Of a stretch of DNA of 64,000 bases, positions 33,531 through 45,292 are shown piece after piece (position 1 is the first letter of the stretch; every line of letters starts with the position of its first letter). A program made the translations under genes and the position numbers. A model generated the notes under the pieces. That model was given only the letters and a program-made list of their open reading frames with translations. It had not been told where the DNA came from and ran no database searches. The DNA comes from Loripinus fragilis (lineage: Eukaryota > Mollusca > Bivalvia > Lucinida > Lucinidae), in assembly GCA_964019695.1 (NCBI GenBank), contig OZ026518.1:105992305-106056304 (forward strand), read 5' to 3'.

Positions 33531-33809
33531 ACTGAATAACTTTCATTGCTGTTGTAATTCTTTGGTTCGATACAATCTAACAAAACATAGGTTTTGTGGC
33601 AGATTGGTGTAAAGTAACTCTATTTCTAGTCATCACTGTGCTAAATTAATTTGACCTTTCAATATATGTTAATCATGACAACTTACATCGTCTGGACCAA
33701 AGGGATAGTTGACCCAGCTGTGTACATAACTAATTTAAGTCAAATGAACTAGATCTATTATCTAGATAAATTCTTAGATACTAAGACACATGTACTGTAG
33801 ACTTCGAGC
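33531..33809. other. Short intergenic stretch
   Basis: No feature seen. Confidence 0.5.
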
Positions 33810-34300
33810 TAAAAAAGGTCCTGCTCCCCCCCCCTAGGGAATTTTGCAGACGTATCCTATCTTAAAGGAAATTTCAAGCCGCATCTTTTAAGAGATGTTT
33901 GCACTCTGTGCTCCGGGGTGTTAGTCTCTGACAGCCTGTTACATATGTTACTGTAACAAACTATGGAAAAAATCAAAATGAAAGCTTGAGCTACAGAAAG
34001 AAGACATTAAACCATCTAATTATTCAAATTTCTTATGTAGTTTGCAAGCTGGATGCCTAAGCTACATAAAAGCAGCATTTTAAACAAAATTACAGCCTTC
34101 AATGGTGTAATATGCGTTACATAGATTAAATTTCCCTTTGAAAGTTGAAATCGTGACTAACATCATTCATTTTACAGACGATTTGTGCATTTTTACAAGT
34201 GTTTTAATCTTAGTTTACTAAAATACACTTTGACTATTAGAATAAAGAAAGTTTGCTTTTCTATCTCAAATACATTGTTTTATATGAGCTATTAAACAAC
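33810..34300 (+). repeat. Outer left arm
   Basis: Starts GCTCCCCCCCCCTAGGGAAT and continues through GAGATGTTTGCACTCTGTGC; the complement is at 38295-38812. Confidence 0.8.
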
Positions 34301-34924
34301 CCTACCCTCAATTTTAAGTATCCAATTTTGGTATCTATTATTGAAGAAAAATATATGAAAATATTTGACGCTCGTGGATATCTTACATTTTTGGCACTGT
34401 CTTGCTAATGCAATAAAGAATCATGCATTTTCAAATTTGACATCAGGATCAGAGCACTTATTAAAGTATGTTACATATGTTACATGGCATAATGAATGAG
34501 CTAGGAAATTTTCTTGGAAGTAAGAGATGATATTTCAGAAAAATACCATTTTTCACATGTTTTCCTATTAATCTCTAGCCTCTGGTGCCTTAGTCTTAGT
34601 AATTACAGTCATTGCTGATAACAAGCCCATGGAATTGTGTTACCTATGTTATATATAACCTTTTTAATCGCATATTTGCTAATGCCTATAATATCAAAAT
34701 ATATAGACATATAGATAGAAAATAATAGTTCTCATTTAAATGACACAATTTAATAAATATTCCTAATATTCCTATTAAATAAAATTATTCAAAAACAATC
34801 TTTATTTAAGTCACCCTCACAATGTCTATCATTGTGTCTGCTTCTATGGCAAAATAATCACCCGCTTCATCACAACCAGTAGAATCATGGCATTGTATTA
34901 GGACTGCAAACTGAGTACAATTCT

Positions 34925-35280
34925 GTTCCTCTCCACCCCTTTGGGAATTGCGCAGACATATCCTACCTTAAAGAACAATTCAAGCTGCATCAAATAAGAG
35001 CTGTTTGCAATCTATTAACTAGGGGGTTAGCCTGTAATGGTATGATACGTATGTTACCATATCAATTTAAGAATAAATGAATTGAAAGTCTGAGAAACAG
35101 AAAGAAGACATAAAACTATCTATCTATTTGAATTATTCATGTAGTTTGCATGCTGAATACCTTTGATACATAAGAAAAGATTTTTTTACAAATATACAGC
35201 TTCCTACGGTGTTATATGTGTAACATTAATTAAGATTATTTTTTAAAATTGGTAATTGTGACAAACATCACTTATAAGCA
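34925..35280 (+). repeat. Inner left arm
   Basis: Starts CTCTCCACCCCTTTGGGAAT, continues through GAAAGAAGACATAAAACTAT and GTGTTATATGTGTAACAT; paired with 37190-37745. Confidence 0.75.
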
Positions 35281-35289
35281 TTTTGTGTG

Positions 35290-36130
35290 ATCCTCCTCTT
35301 TTGCCATCAAAAGACTTAAGATTCTTTGAATGTGTGGCCAGTGGCAGCGTCAAATAACTTGACTCAGCCAAACTTGAATCCTTAACATTCTTCAAAAGCA
35401 GAAACAGCATGTCAGCGTCCTGGGATGAAACACCTAATTAAATATGGGTTTAATGCCATTTCACATATATGCATACAATGGAGTATGACTCTGGTATATA
35501 TCTCTTCCTGTGAAGTGGATAGAGCAATCTAACTGCAGCTGCCTCTGCATCAGTGCTCGTCAAATGATATCTTTGCTCTGATTTTGCAAAATCTATGTCT
35601 CTACCGTGTACCTCTAAGAATACTTTAAGATTTCTGACATTGGTCAAACAGAAATTTGATAGGCTGCTTTTTTGCATCATTTGCCATGGAACCTATCCAG
35701 TCTTGGTGCTTAAGTCCTCAGGTCTTAGATCAATAGTATTTTGCTGCACCCAAAGAACTTTATAAGTTTTCTTTAGTTACAATGTTGACTCTTGATGGTT
35801 TTGGCAGACCGTCTGAAACAATTTCTGTTTAACCTTGAAAGTTATCTGGTATAAGAGAAAGAATATGAAGTTGGACATTGCCATCAATTATGTTTGCAGT
35901 TGGTTGTTTTTTGATGTCAGTACATTGAAGCATGTCTTAAAATAATGTAAAACCTATGATTTCTCAAGTTTTTGCAGCCATATCATTAGCTGTTGCATTC
36001 CAAAGAAGGAAAGTGGACTATAGGTAGAATGGGATAACCAGTAGTTCTATATTATGCTCTATGGCAGATTTATACAGAGTAAACAAGTTGATTAGGTGCC
36101 TCATTTCATGATCCATTGAAAACACTGAAA
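35290..36130 (-). pseudogene. Decayed C-terminal fragment of the same protein family
   Basis: Read on the minus strand, consecutive pieces in shifting frames are clearly protein-like: LFTLYKSAIEHNIELLVIPF, then IIDGNVQLHILSLIPDNF (codons about 35892 down to 35830), VSDGLPKPSRVNIVTKENL, a 76-codon stretch (35680-35450) with GRDIDFAKSEQRYHLTSTDA, and SSQDADMLFLLLKNV. At least three stops and two frame changes show decay. The IIDGN and S-D-AD-L segments resemble the PIN-like C-terminal half of large uncharacterised metazoan proteins known to me only by motif memory. Located at the centre of the nested long-arm element, so it is likely its former product. Confidence 0.5.
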
Positions 36131-37189
36131 TTGAAAACACTTGCCTCTGACTGTGTAATCAAAAAGGATGTCACGACAATGCCCTTGCTCATTTATTATG
36201 AAGAGTTATATATGTTACATCCTTTAATAAGCCCTCTTAGCTTAGAAACTTAGTGAATCATTGAATTGAAAGGGTCTAATTTGCGCTCTTTTCATCCTGC
36301 ATTTCATTGCTTTACCTGCTGTGAAACATCTAGTTCGTTTATCTGAAGGGAAAGAGTTACCTCTGTTTCAGCACTTCAGAAGTACTAAGACTTCAAATAA
36401 GTTTTTGAATGCTTGGGGAAAGATAATAAGTGCAGAGACATTATTAGATGAAAATATGTGGGTTGCATGTATGGAAAGGCTTCATTTATAAAAGTTAACC
36501 AGCTAAGATATGATTCTTTATCACAGAAATATCAAGGTACATCAGTCCAGGTACTCGTTGCTCTTAATGGCATAGTTTTCCTCCTTGTAAAGCTTTAGTC
36601 TTTCTCCTACTTGCAGAGTATCACTTGAAATACATACTCAAAGAGCCAACCATTAGGAATTCATATCAGTTTCCAAATGTTCCAAGCCATAAATGGCAAA
36701 ACTGGAAAGTTGATAATGGCTCATCAATTTTGAGTGGACTGGTGGTAAAATTGAATAACAGTAAATGATTGAAATATTGTGTGATGATTCTACTAGTTGC
36801 AAGGAGACGTGTGATAATAATGATAACCACAGAAGCAGACAACGACAAACGTTTAACATGAGTGTTAAATCAATGAGAAATAGTTTGGACTATTTCATTT
36901 ATTGTATTTTCTTGTAAAAATGTAAAACTATCTTTTCTATTTGTGGCTCTTTATTTAGCATTATATGCACAGTATTAGGAAATGTGTCCAAAAGGTCATT
37001 GATAACATCTGTAACAACAGTCCATGGGCTTGATAATCAGAAATGAATATAATGTTTAGTGTTTTGGCACCAAAGACTTATAAGTACACATTAAGTGTCC
37101 TGATCTTAAACTTAATGACATCTTGCAGATATATGAGCAAGACAGACTAAGAAAATGAAAAATATCCACACACTGTAATCGCTTTCATG
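36131..37189. other. Core of long-arm element, unassigned
   Basis: May contain further decayed coding sequence on the minus strand (for example the open frames at 36653-36859), but no motif is clear enough to assign. Confidence 0.4.
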
Positions 37190-37745
37190 TGTTTTACTTA
37201 AACGGTAATAACAAAATTCCCTTCTCTGTAAAACTGGGAGTAGGGCTGTGTATTAGCTCCTATAAGACAATATATTTAAGATAGAAAAGCAAACTTGGTT
37301 TTTCCTATTCATCAATTGAGTATATGTTTGTAAAATCTAATAAAACAGTTTGAAACCAAGTCATAGTAGTTGTTTAACTAAATGACGATAGTCACAATTA
37401 TAGCTTTTTAATTATAATTAGGTTCATGTAACGCACATAACACCACAGTTAGCCGTATTAATGTTAAATAGCTTCCATATGTAGTAAAGACATCCAGTAT
37501 CAAGACTATAAGAATGTCAATTTATTAGATAATTTTAATGTCTTCTTTTGGTAGCTCAAATATTAAAATTTCTTATTCTCAAATTGATATAGTAACATAT
37601 GTAACAAGCTGTTACAGGCTAACGCGCCGACTTACAGAGTGCAAACATTTCTTATTAAATGCACCTTGAATGGTTACATAAGATGTAATATGTCTGCAGA
37701 ATTCCAAAGGGGATTAGGATGGAGCAGGCCCTTACTCAGCTTGAT
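37190..37745 (-). repeat. Inner right arm
   Basis: Complement of 34925-35280, with GTAACATATGTAAC at 37592-37605, followed by AGAGTGCAAACATTTCTTAT. Confidence 0.75.
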
Positions 37746-37779
37746 GTCAAAATACTGTTTGATGATTTTACTTATCACG

Positions 37780-38095
37780 CTAACATATGTAACTCTCTCT
37801 GATCTTTAAAACTTGATGACAACTAGCAGATCTTAAGTTTTTATCATACAAGCCAGTTTAAAATCCCTAAACAATGTAAGATATCCAACAGCTGCGAGTT
37901 TTTTCACAATTTTAGCTCAAACTTTCAAACTACGTTTCCTTTATTTGATATAGTAACGCATGTAACACGCTGTTTCAGACTAACGCCCCAACATAGAGAG
38001 TGCAAACATCCCTTATTCGATTCAGCTTGAGTTGTACTATAAGAAAGTATATGTCTGCAAAATTCCCTCGAGGAGATTTAAACATTTTAGGCATA
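37780..38095 (-). repeat. Third right-type end
   Basis: Same order as the two right arms (GTAACGCATGTAAC, AGAGTGCAAACATCCCTTAT, TCTGCAAAATTCCCTCGAGG) without an evident left partner. Confidence 0.65.
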
Positions 38096-38294
38096 TCTTA
38101 CGTAAAGGCAATGAGCTTGCCCATTTATTACATCAGGTAACATATGTTACAGCCTCTGATATTAAAAATTTTGCAACAAACTTGCAGTTATATGAGTCTT
38201 TTCATATAAGCAAATAAATCCCAAACAATGAAACACATTCATCAACTGCAAATATTTTTTAACTATTTTTACTTTAGTTTTAATACCAAACATT

Positions 38295-38812
38295 TCACCT
38301 TAAAACTGGGTAGGGGTAGGGTTGTTTAATTGCTTATTCCAGAAAAAATATTTAAGCTAGGGAAACAAACTTTAATTTTTCTGTTAGCCAATTGCATAAG
38401 CTAGTCAGACATGGTTAAAAACATTTTGCAAAACACACAGAGAGATTGTGAATGTAAATGATGTTAGCCACACTTGCAAATTTTAATGGGTTATCTGATT
38501 TATGTAACGCATATGACACCTTAGGAAGCCGCAATTTTGTTCAAATGGCTGTCATACGTAGTTAAGATATCCAGTATGCAGACAATATGAATGATTTTTA
38601 AAAATAAATATTTTAATGTCTTTAATTTGTAGCCGAAACTTTCAATTTACTTTTTCTTAGTTTGATTAAGTAACGTATGTTACAGGCTCTTACAGACTAA
38701 CGCCCCGGAGCACAGAGTGCAAACATCTCTTAAAAGACTTGGCTTTCAATTCTCTACAAGATAGGATATGTCTGCAAAATTCCCTAGGAGGGGGAGCAAA
38801 CCCATTCTCAGC
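38295..38812 (-). repeat. Outer right arm
   Basis: Complement of 33810-34300; GTAACGTATGTTAC at 38670-38683, ending TCCCTAGGAGGGGGAGC. Confidence 0.8.
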
Positions 38813-38888
38813 CATCCGTCTACTGCAAATGATGGAATTATATGTGTTAGCCCAGTCTGTTTTGGTACTTATCGCATATTCATGATGC

Positions 38889-39132
38889 AATAACCCTCTA
38901 ACTCCTACTGTCGTCTGCTGATAACTTTTGAAAACAGTTTGGACCCAGATCTGGCCCGACAAGACGTCGGGCCTGATCTGGATCCAAACTGGTTGACACT
39001 CTGATCGTATTCCTGAAAGAATTCTTCGAAAAAGTTCATTTTGAATTATATCAGTAGACGACAAAAAGGCGGAGAAAATCCCCATGTGGCAAAGAGTTAG
39101 TATATTATATAGGCACCTATCTTAAGGGGTTA
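38889..39132. mobile_element. Diverged TTAA-type MITE relative
   Basis: Begins AATAACCCTCTAACTCC..TGTCGTCTGCTGA and ends CTTAAGGGGTTAAAG, like the 206-bp piggyBac-like MITEs, but the interior is different and contains CCGACAAGACGTCGGGCC. Confidence 0.55.
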
Positions 39133-39535
39133 AAGAACTCGATGCTTTGGCATGCGGCTGCATTCCCTTCTCTCCTATATTTTTGTACGAGAAATGAAGG
39201 CTCTGGTGAGACAGCATGGAAGTTTAACTGGCTTACATTGAAATAAGAGAAGGTTAATCATGCGAGGATCCAGAGGGGTGACAAGGGACCCCCCCCCCCC
39301 CTTGAAAACCACAAAAATATAGGGTGTTTTTTTTAGCATTACTAGGATGGATCCCCTGGAAAATCACAAAAAACCAAGCCAGCATTCAATGTCGGTCTAT
39401 CATCTTTTAGTGTTATATGGATCTTCTGTCCTCCCCTCATCAACTAAAAAACACCTGAGTTGGAGCCCTCTGACAAAGCTTTCTTGATCCACGCATGTTA
39501 ATGACTCTTGAGATGTTTTGAGTTATCTTAATATA
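39133..39535. other. Intergenic; C-run
   Basis: A run of about 14 C near 39288-39301; GGCTCTGGTGAGAC at about 39210. No gene. Confidence 0.5.
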
Positions 39536-40889
39536 CACTCAGTGGCCATAAGTAAGTAGCCAAATCAGCTTACAAGAATTTGACAAAAAATATGGTCTGA
39601 AACAATGGTCTTTTCTAGCCAATTAAGACAATTTCCCCAAATGATAACTGCCCTAGATAAATATACAGTGTATATGTATACGTCATCACCAAATTGTATG
39701 ATGTCATCATCTGTTGCTATGGAGATATTGTGTATCACAAACATTGGCTCCATTTCTTCAAAAAAAGATAGCAGGTGTTGAAAAATTGCTGTAAAAATGC
39801 CAGATTATAATATTCTTTGTTGAAAATTTGCAGAAATATTTGAAATGTACTGAAAAACATTCTGTTAAAGTTCAAATTAGTATAGACACTGAAAATGAAA
39901 TAATGCAGAGCAGAGAACTGGACGGAAAATAATGCCATGAAAATGATCCAACTGCAGTATACTTTGGCTGTAAGAACAAACTAAATGAACAAATGCAGGA
40001 ATTTGGGGTATGTATGTTTTGTGAGGTATCATAACAGTGTTCAAATTGAAAATAATATATTTTGAATAAATGTTGATGGATATAAGCTATGGTTGGATCC
40101 AAAGAAAATCTGCTAATTTTCACTGTCAGTCCTGATATTGGTGCCACAAGCAGCATAACTGGTGATATAATATTTGTGAAATAATTATTTTCAGTTGAAA
40201 GTACCATTTTGGGTTACATTTTTACAGAACATTTATTTTTTAAGAAGAACTATCCTATGATTTCACATGAAAGTTCGGGTACCCCCTCGTAAAGCAAAAT
40301 TTTACTAAGGGGTTAGGTATCGCTGGGTGCTGCATTTTCGATTTGAAAGAGCGAAACATTTAAAGACTAATTGCTTCAAACAATCATATATGGACCCTAG
40401 AAAGACTGATACTTGTTGCTGAGTTACCATGTGGATTCATTCAATAATTTAGATTTTTGGGTCAGGGGTACAAATACCCCCCCCCCCCACCCCTAATATG
40501 ACGGTGAATAAATTAGGAAGATGTGAACACATCTTGTTCACAGCTCACTATTATAACATATTAGCACCATTATCACCAAAAAATATATAGAAAATAAGCA
40601 GTATCTATAGCCATGTAAAAACGGAAGAAGTTCAGAACCCACATCGAATTTTCAAATTGTTTCAGAAATCAGGGGTGGTTGAAATGAATAACACCCACGA
40701 GCTTTAGGTGACATTATTTCTATAATAATCAAGCATTCTTAAGTTGAAAAATAGCAAATAGTGATATGTTCAAAATTTCAGATAATTTGTATTTCTCGTT
40801 TTCAAATTATACAAATTTTAAATGTACTTATTTTTTTGCAAATGAAGCAACGTTTGCCATTTTGGCTACTTACTTATGGCCACTTACTG
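39536..40889. mobile_element. Nonautonomous Tc1/mariner-like element 3
   Basis: 1354 bp. Left end CACTCAGTGGCCATAAGTAA(GTAGCCAAA) and right end complement, 27 of 29 identical; TA on both sides (39534-39535, 40890-40891). AT-rich interior with a C-run near 40482; the open frames inside show no transposase motif. Confidence 0.88.
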
Positions 40890-41331
40890 TATTTTCAACG
40901 TTTTTTATGAGTAATAGAATATGCATTTTACAGCTATCAACTCTTAAAACAAGTGCGTCATCACGCAAATTAAAATTCATGATTTTCGCTGATAATCACC
41001 AGGTCGATTATTAGTATGTTACACTTAAAGTTTTAGTTTGAGAGAAAGGAGATGACATGTTAGAGCGTGAAATCTCCCTAAAAGTCATTTGTGAAAAGGT
41101 TAAATTTTCAAACTGTTAGATTTGCAATAATTTACGTGACTATGAATGAACATATATACGAATTATTCAGAAACATATTTTATGATGTTCAAACCGAGGG
41201 CAAGGGGGAGATAGATACGGCTTAATATTACTATTCAAAAATTATATTTTGATAATCTATAAAGTAAGCTTTTTATTGATTCCACAACTGTGTTTTACCA
41301 TCAAAGAATGTTGAATAAATTTAGGCAAAGT
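40890..41331. other. Intergenic, no feature seen
   Basis: AT-rich; nothing recognised. Confidence 0.55.
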
Positions 41332-41516
41332 CTGCTACCAGTTAACTGGCAGCAGCGATTTTACGTTAAAATCGCTGCTACCAGTTAACTGGCAGCAGCG
41401 AATTTACGTTAAAATCGCTGCTACCAGTTAACTGGCAGCAGCTAATTTACGTTAAAATCGCTGCTGCCAGTTAACTGGTAGCAGCGATTTTAACGTAAAT
41501 TCGCTACTTCCAGTTA
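41332..41516. repeat. 43-bp double-palindrome array 1
   Basis: CCAGTTAACTGG starts at 41338, 41381, 41424 and 41467, with a degenerate fifth at 41510: exactly 43 bp each time. Each unit pairs palindrome CCAGTTAACTGG (extended by CAGCAG/CTGCTG) with CGATTTTACGTTAAAATCG, so a single unit can fold in two ways and the array reads nearly the same on both strands. Confidence 0.95.
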
Positions 41517-42351
41517 AATTTTTATTTTATTTTGACAAGAAGGTTTGAGTCGGTGATGCATTGTGCAAACCAGTGTTTATACATGCAATAATGTAAACCT
41601 GGATCCAGAAATGTGTCTCAGGAGGGGAGATAGTGTCTAGTTGGAGACCAGGGTGGTTCAGACAAAGTTGCACAATTTAAAATGGAGGGTCTGAGGTCCG
41701 GATCCGCAGTTCCCCCATTGGATCCGCGCATGTAATTATTCACAGAGGGTTTGGAAACAAAATGGGATTTTAAGTTTTATTAATTTTATTTTGCTTTTGA
41801 AGAACATATTATATATATCGTACAAACATTGTATAGAAAGCAACAATAAAATTAACGACTAATGTTAGTATATACATGAGGCCCTTTTGTGACATAATTT
41901 AAACATATTTCACTACGATCGTTCTGTGCATCCTGCATTACGTGAGCGTCTTGTACATGAAGTGACATTGCAAAGTATTAACTCCCGAAGAATGATAGGA
42001 AAATGTAATTTCAAATAATTTCAGCAGAAGATGTTTTAGTTTAAATTCTTGCATTGTTGGGTCCATTAAAAAGGCCATGGGATTCAAACATCAAAACTAT
42101 TATTTTCCGTAATAATAAGATGTGCGCTTTTAAAATTAATCAAAACTAGCAACAACATATTTGTTTGTTTGTTTGTTATATAGTCACTCTTTTACGTTTT
42201 TGGAAGCTCAACATAGCCCATACTCACACTTTAACATGAAACAAATTCGGAAACACGTTAAACAACTCATTAAGTAAGGCATTCACTAACATTTTGCTAC
42301 TTCAGTCGATGCAAAATAACTTTCTATACACACTACAATAAAAATACTGAA
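41517..42351. other. Unique segment between the two arrays
   Basis: About 830 bp, AT-rich, no ORF. Could be the body of an element with the arrays as its ends. Confidence 0.5.
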
Positions 42352-42496
42352 GCGAACTGGCAGCAGCGATTTCACGTTAAAATGGCTATAACCAGTTAAC
42401 TGGCAGCAGCGATTTTACGTTAAAATCGCTGCTACCAGTCAACTGGCAGCAGCCATTTTAACGTAAAATCGCTGCTACCAGTTAACTGGCAGCAGC
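42352..42496. repeat. 43-bp double-palindrome array 2
   Basis: Same unit as array 1; CCAGTTAACTGG-type palindromes begin at 42392, 42435 and 42478, again spaced 43 bp. One unit has AGTCAACTGG. Confidence 0.95.
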
Positions 42497-43403
42497 CACT
42501 CCGATAAATTTATCAAATAATATCTGATTCGATCTGTCTGATCTGTATACCTGTTCACTATTTAAGCGTTCAAAATACAGTTGTATCATGGTCTAAATAT
42601 TTTCTTTGATCTTGTGATACAATATATCAATAAACAATGATCTAGATTTCTTAGTGGAGTAGGCGGAGCTAAAAATTGCATTCAGTTGTATTGAGTCTAA
42701 ATCTAGGTCTAACTGGATGAGTTTTTTTTTGTTACTGCAAAGTGTCAAATTTTATTTGTGACAAAGATTCTTCCTTGTTTTATCTGAGGTTTTAAGGTAA
42801 ATTGTTGTTTTCCCTTTAAACGCTATCAAAACGCATCTAAAATGACATATGCTCCATTCTTCTGATGCTTTATATTTGCTTACATTATTGACTAATGAAA
42901 TTGTAGAGGCAACAGTGTTCATCCAGATCAGACGCAGTCTATTCTGTATATTCACTGTTTGACCTAGAAGATTTTAAACATTTCAGCAGAGGATAAAATG
43001 ATAAGCGCTTTAAGGATTGGATTAACTAAGGAAAAGTTTATATGTTTCTGAGTCAGACAGTAACTAAAACCTTAAGCGCCAAACTGCTTTTAATGTTTAC
43101 TGAAATGCTTTAAAAGCCAAAAGTCCAACTTTGTAAAACAGTCTAGATGCAGATAAGACTGATTGGAGAAGTCTGACCTGCAGCTACACTGTTTGCACAT
43201 ATACCTGCATAAGTCAGTAATGTTGTTAATTACGTTTACACTGCTCATATTTGGTAATTTTCCAGTAGGTTTATAAAAGTGAGCCACTGAAACGCCATTC
43301 CTTTTCACTGGTTGGCCATTAGTGGCCCTAAGATGTGTGTTGACTAGGTTATATCTATCAGCTATGCTTTCACAGTGAGATAATTATCAAACTAGAAAAG
43401 TAT
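42497..43403. other. Intergenic, no feature seen
   Basis: No recognised repeat or coding motif. Confidence 0.55.
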
Positions 43404-43634
43404 GAGCCGTGACATGAGATTTCCAACAATGTGGTGTGTGCGACCAGCAAAGGCTTAGACCAGCCTGCGCATCCGCGCAGTCTGATCAGAGCCTTTGCTA
43501 GTCGCTTGAATATTTTATGAATGTTAAGCTACTGACCGAACAGAATTTGGAGTTCTACGCTTAAAAGGAGGCTGCACAGACTTGTCTGAATCTACACATG
43601 TCAAAATGCCACTTTGTTGGAAATAACATGTTAG
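43404..43634. mobile_element. MITE family B, copy 2
   Basis: Begins GAGCCGTGACATGAGATTTC, contains GCGACCAGCAAAGGC and ACATGTCAAAATGCCAC, and ends TTGGAAATAACATG. Inverted relative to copy 1. Confidence 0.85.
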
Positions 43635-44441
43635 GGGTACATCACAACCCTAGCACTAATACAGTGTACATTTCTGCATTCAGTCTTTCTTCACGTGATG
43701 TGATACGTTTATTTCCTGGTTTCAATTCATTTGTCGATTATAAGCTTATGTAAGCAGCCACTACGTATATAATTTGCTTAAAATCATTCCACCCACGCAT
43801 AAATATACCTGTTATAAAGATGCTATTTCAGGATGACGGCTTTTTAAAACAGATATAGCAATTATGGCCGTGAGAATATTTAAAGCCTATAATAGCGCTA
43901 AAAGTCATATCAGGAAAGAATGGTTCACAGTTCTACATGAAAATAACCATTAATCTGCCTAACTGCTCATCAGCTTAGATTTATTATACATACTTTTCTT
44001 GTGTCCATTTATAAGCATTGTATGGTTCAGTTGCACAGTGACAGGTCAATTGCCAATATGAACTGACGCACAGACTGGCTTCTATTGTTCGCGTGTATAC
44101 GATTTATCTTGACGCAGCCAAGTTAAGCCATATAATATGAGTGAAAACCATGACAACTGGATGACACATTGAAGGCTAAAGCTCTATAAACGTCAATATC
44201 TAATGGCTGGGCTGAAACAAGACAATCCCATTTCTTGCCAGTGTTCTCGCAGCATTATCTCAATAATGCCAATTAGAAATATGCAAATTCATCATGTTAG
44301 TTGGCGACAATATTAGAGCTTTTCCAGTTCACCGGTCATTATTAACCAGTTGGTTGTATATAATCCTGCTGCTATAAGCAGAGGTGAAAATTTTCAGCGT
44401 TCTTCCTGAATTTAGGATAGTGAATGTATGTACATATCATG
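43635..44441. other. Intergenic, no feature seen
   Basis: Nothing recognised. Confidence 0.55.
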
Positions 44442-44500
44442 AGTGTCAGGGTGGGATAGAAAAATCCGTCCGAGAATCACCGATTGGCATCACGAGCCTC
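44442..44500. repeat. Hairpin repeat family F, partial copy
   Basis: GTGTCAGGGTGGGATAGAAA...CGATTGGCATCACGAG matches the left half of 10387-10504; the right half is missing and decayed coding sequence follows at once. Confidence 0.7.
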
Positions 44501-44509
44501 TGCATTATT

Positions 44510-45292
44510 TGTTACAACCTTTGGAGTATTCCAGTAAAATTTCCATGCTTGTCATGATCAGTTTCTGTGGCTGCTAACAGTTTCTCAACAACTGACTGAA
44601 GCTCTGTCAGAGTATCCTCTTTTCTTTAACATAACTATCTGGTAATTTCTGCTCATAAGAAGGATTAGATATGCAGTTTTATCATTGCTTCATACATCAG
44701 AAACTTGTGCTAGCCCACATATTTTCTTATTCTTACCAGCCATAACAACTTACATTACGTTAGGCCAGAAGAGACTCACTTTAACTAATATATAGTCAAT
44801 TCCTGATGACGAATACCTCTTCCCAACGATTTCCCAGTACATCTCATTGATGTAAAATCCACCAAGACAAAATACATGGTGACCCAGCTTATCCCAGGTC
44901 TTAGTCGTATCTGATGTGCAGTTACATAGAGCTGCAGGTCAATCCTTGTTACATGTGTTTGTTGATTGATTATTGTCATTTGCTTCTCAACCATTTTTAG
45001 TCCAGTATATATTGCATTCCAGTCAGTAGGAATGTCCCGTTTAATTGGGTTGTACCTGATCCCTGAGTTTTGCTTTGGACCTTACTTTGTACCCAATGAC
45101 AATTTTGTCAACTGTATATTCAAACTTGTAACTTAAGATAGCATGAACTCCCTTACAACTTGGAATACATTGTTCTGAAGGATTTAGCGATTCGGACTGA
45201 AGATCTATATGTTTTGAAGGATACATTCGTGCAAACACTATTGTCTGTTTTAGAGATACAGAATATTCTGCCACTGGAAACCATGAGTTCAC
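44510..45292 (-). pseudogene. Decayed middle fragment of the same protein family
   Basis: Minus-strand frames follow one another: an 83-codon frame (45292-45041) with FEYTVDKIVIGYK; then RYNPIKRDIPTDWNAIYTGL and RIDLQLYVTAHQIRL (to about 44900); then KLGHHVFCLGGFYINEMYW and EIVGKRYSSSGIDYILVKV in another frame; then TLTELQSVVEKLLAATETD. Several frame changes, so it is a dead copy. The D-W-IYTGL, DLQLY and GGFYIN strings recall the middle region of the uncharacterised proteins mentioned at 28754 and 35290. No long arms are evident here. Family membership is from memory and needs a search. Confidence 0.5.

Larger units (their letters stand above)
33810..38812. mobile_element. Long-inverted-arm element 2 with nested arms (5 kb)
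   Basis: Outer arms 33810-34300 and 38295-38812 and inner arms 34925-35280 and 37190-37745 are copies of one sequence in opposed pairs. All share AATT(T/C)(T/C)GCAGACATAT or its complement, GTTTGCACTCTGT, and GTAACATATGTTAC. A third right-type end lies at 37780-38095. The centre (35290-36130) holds decayed minus-strand coding sequence. Best read as one long-TIR transposon with another copy nested in it, or repeated end duplication. The structure resembles no family I can name. Confidence 0.7.

Noticed and set aside
41332..42496. CRISPR-like array (regular 43-bp spacing)
   Set aside because: There are no unique spacers: the whole unit repeats, and the genome is eukaryotic.
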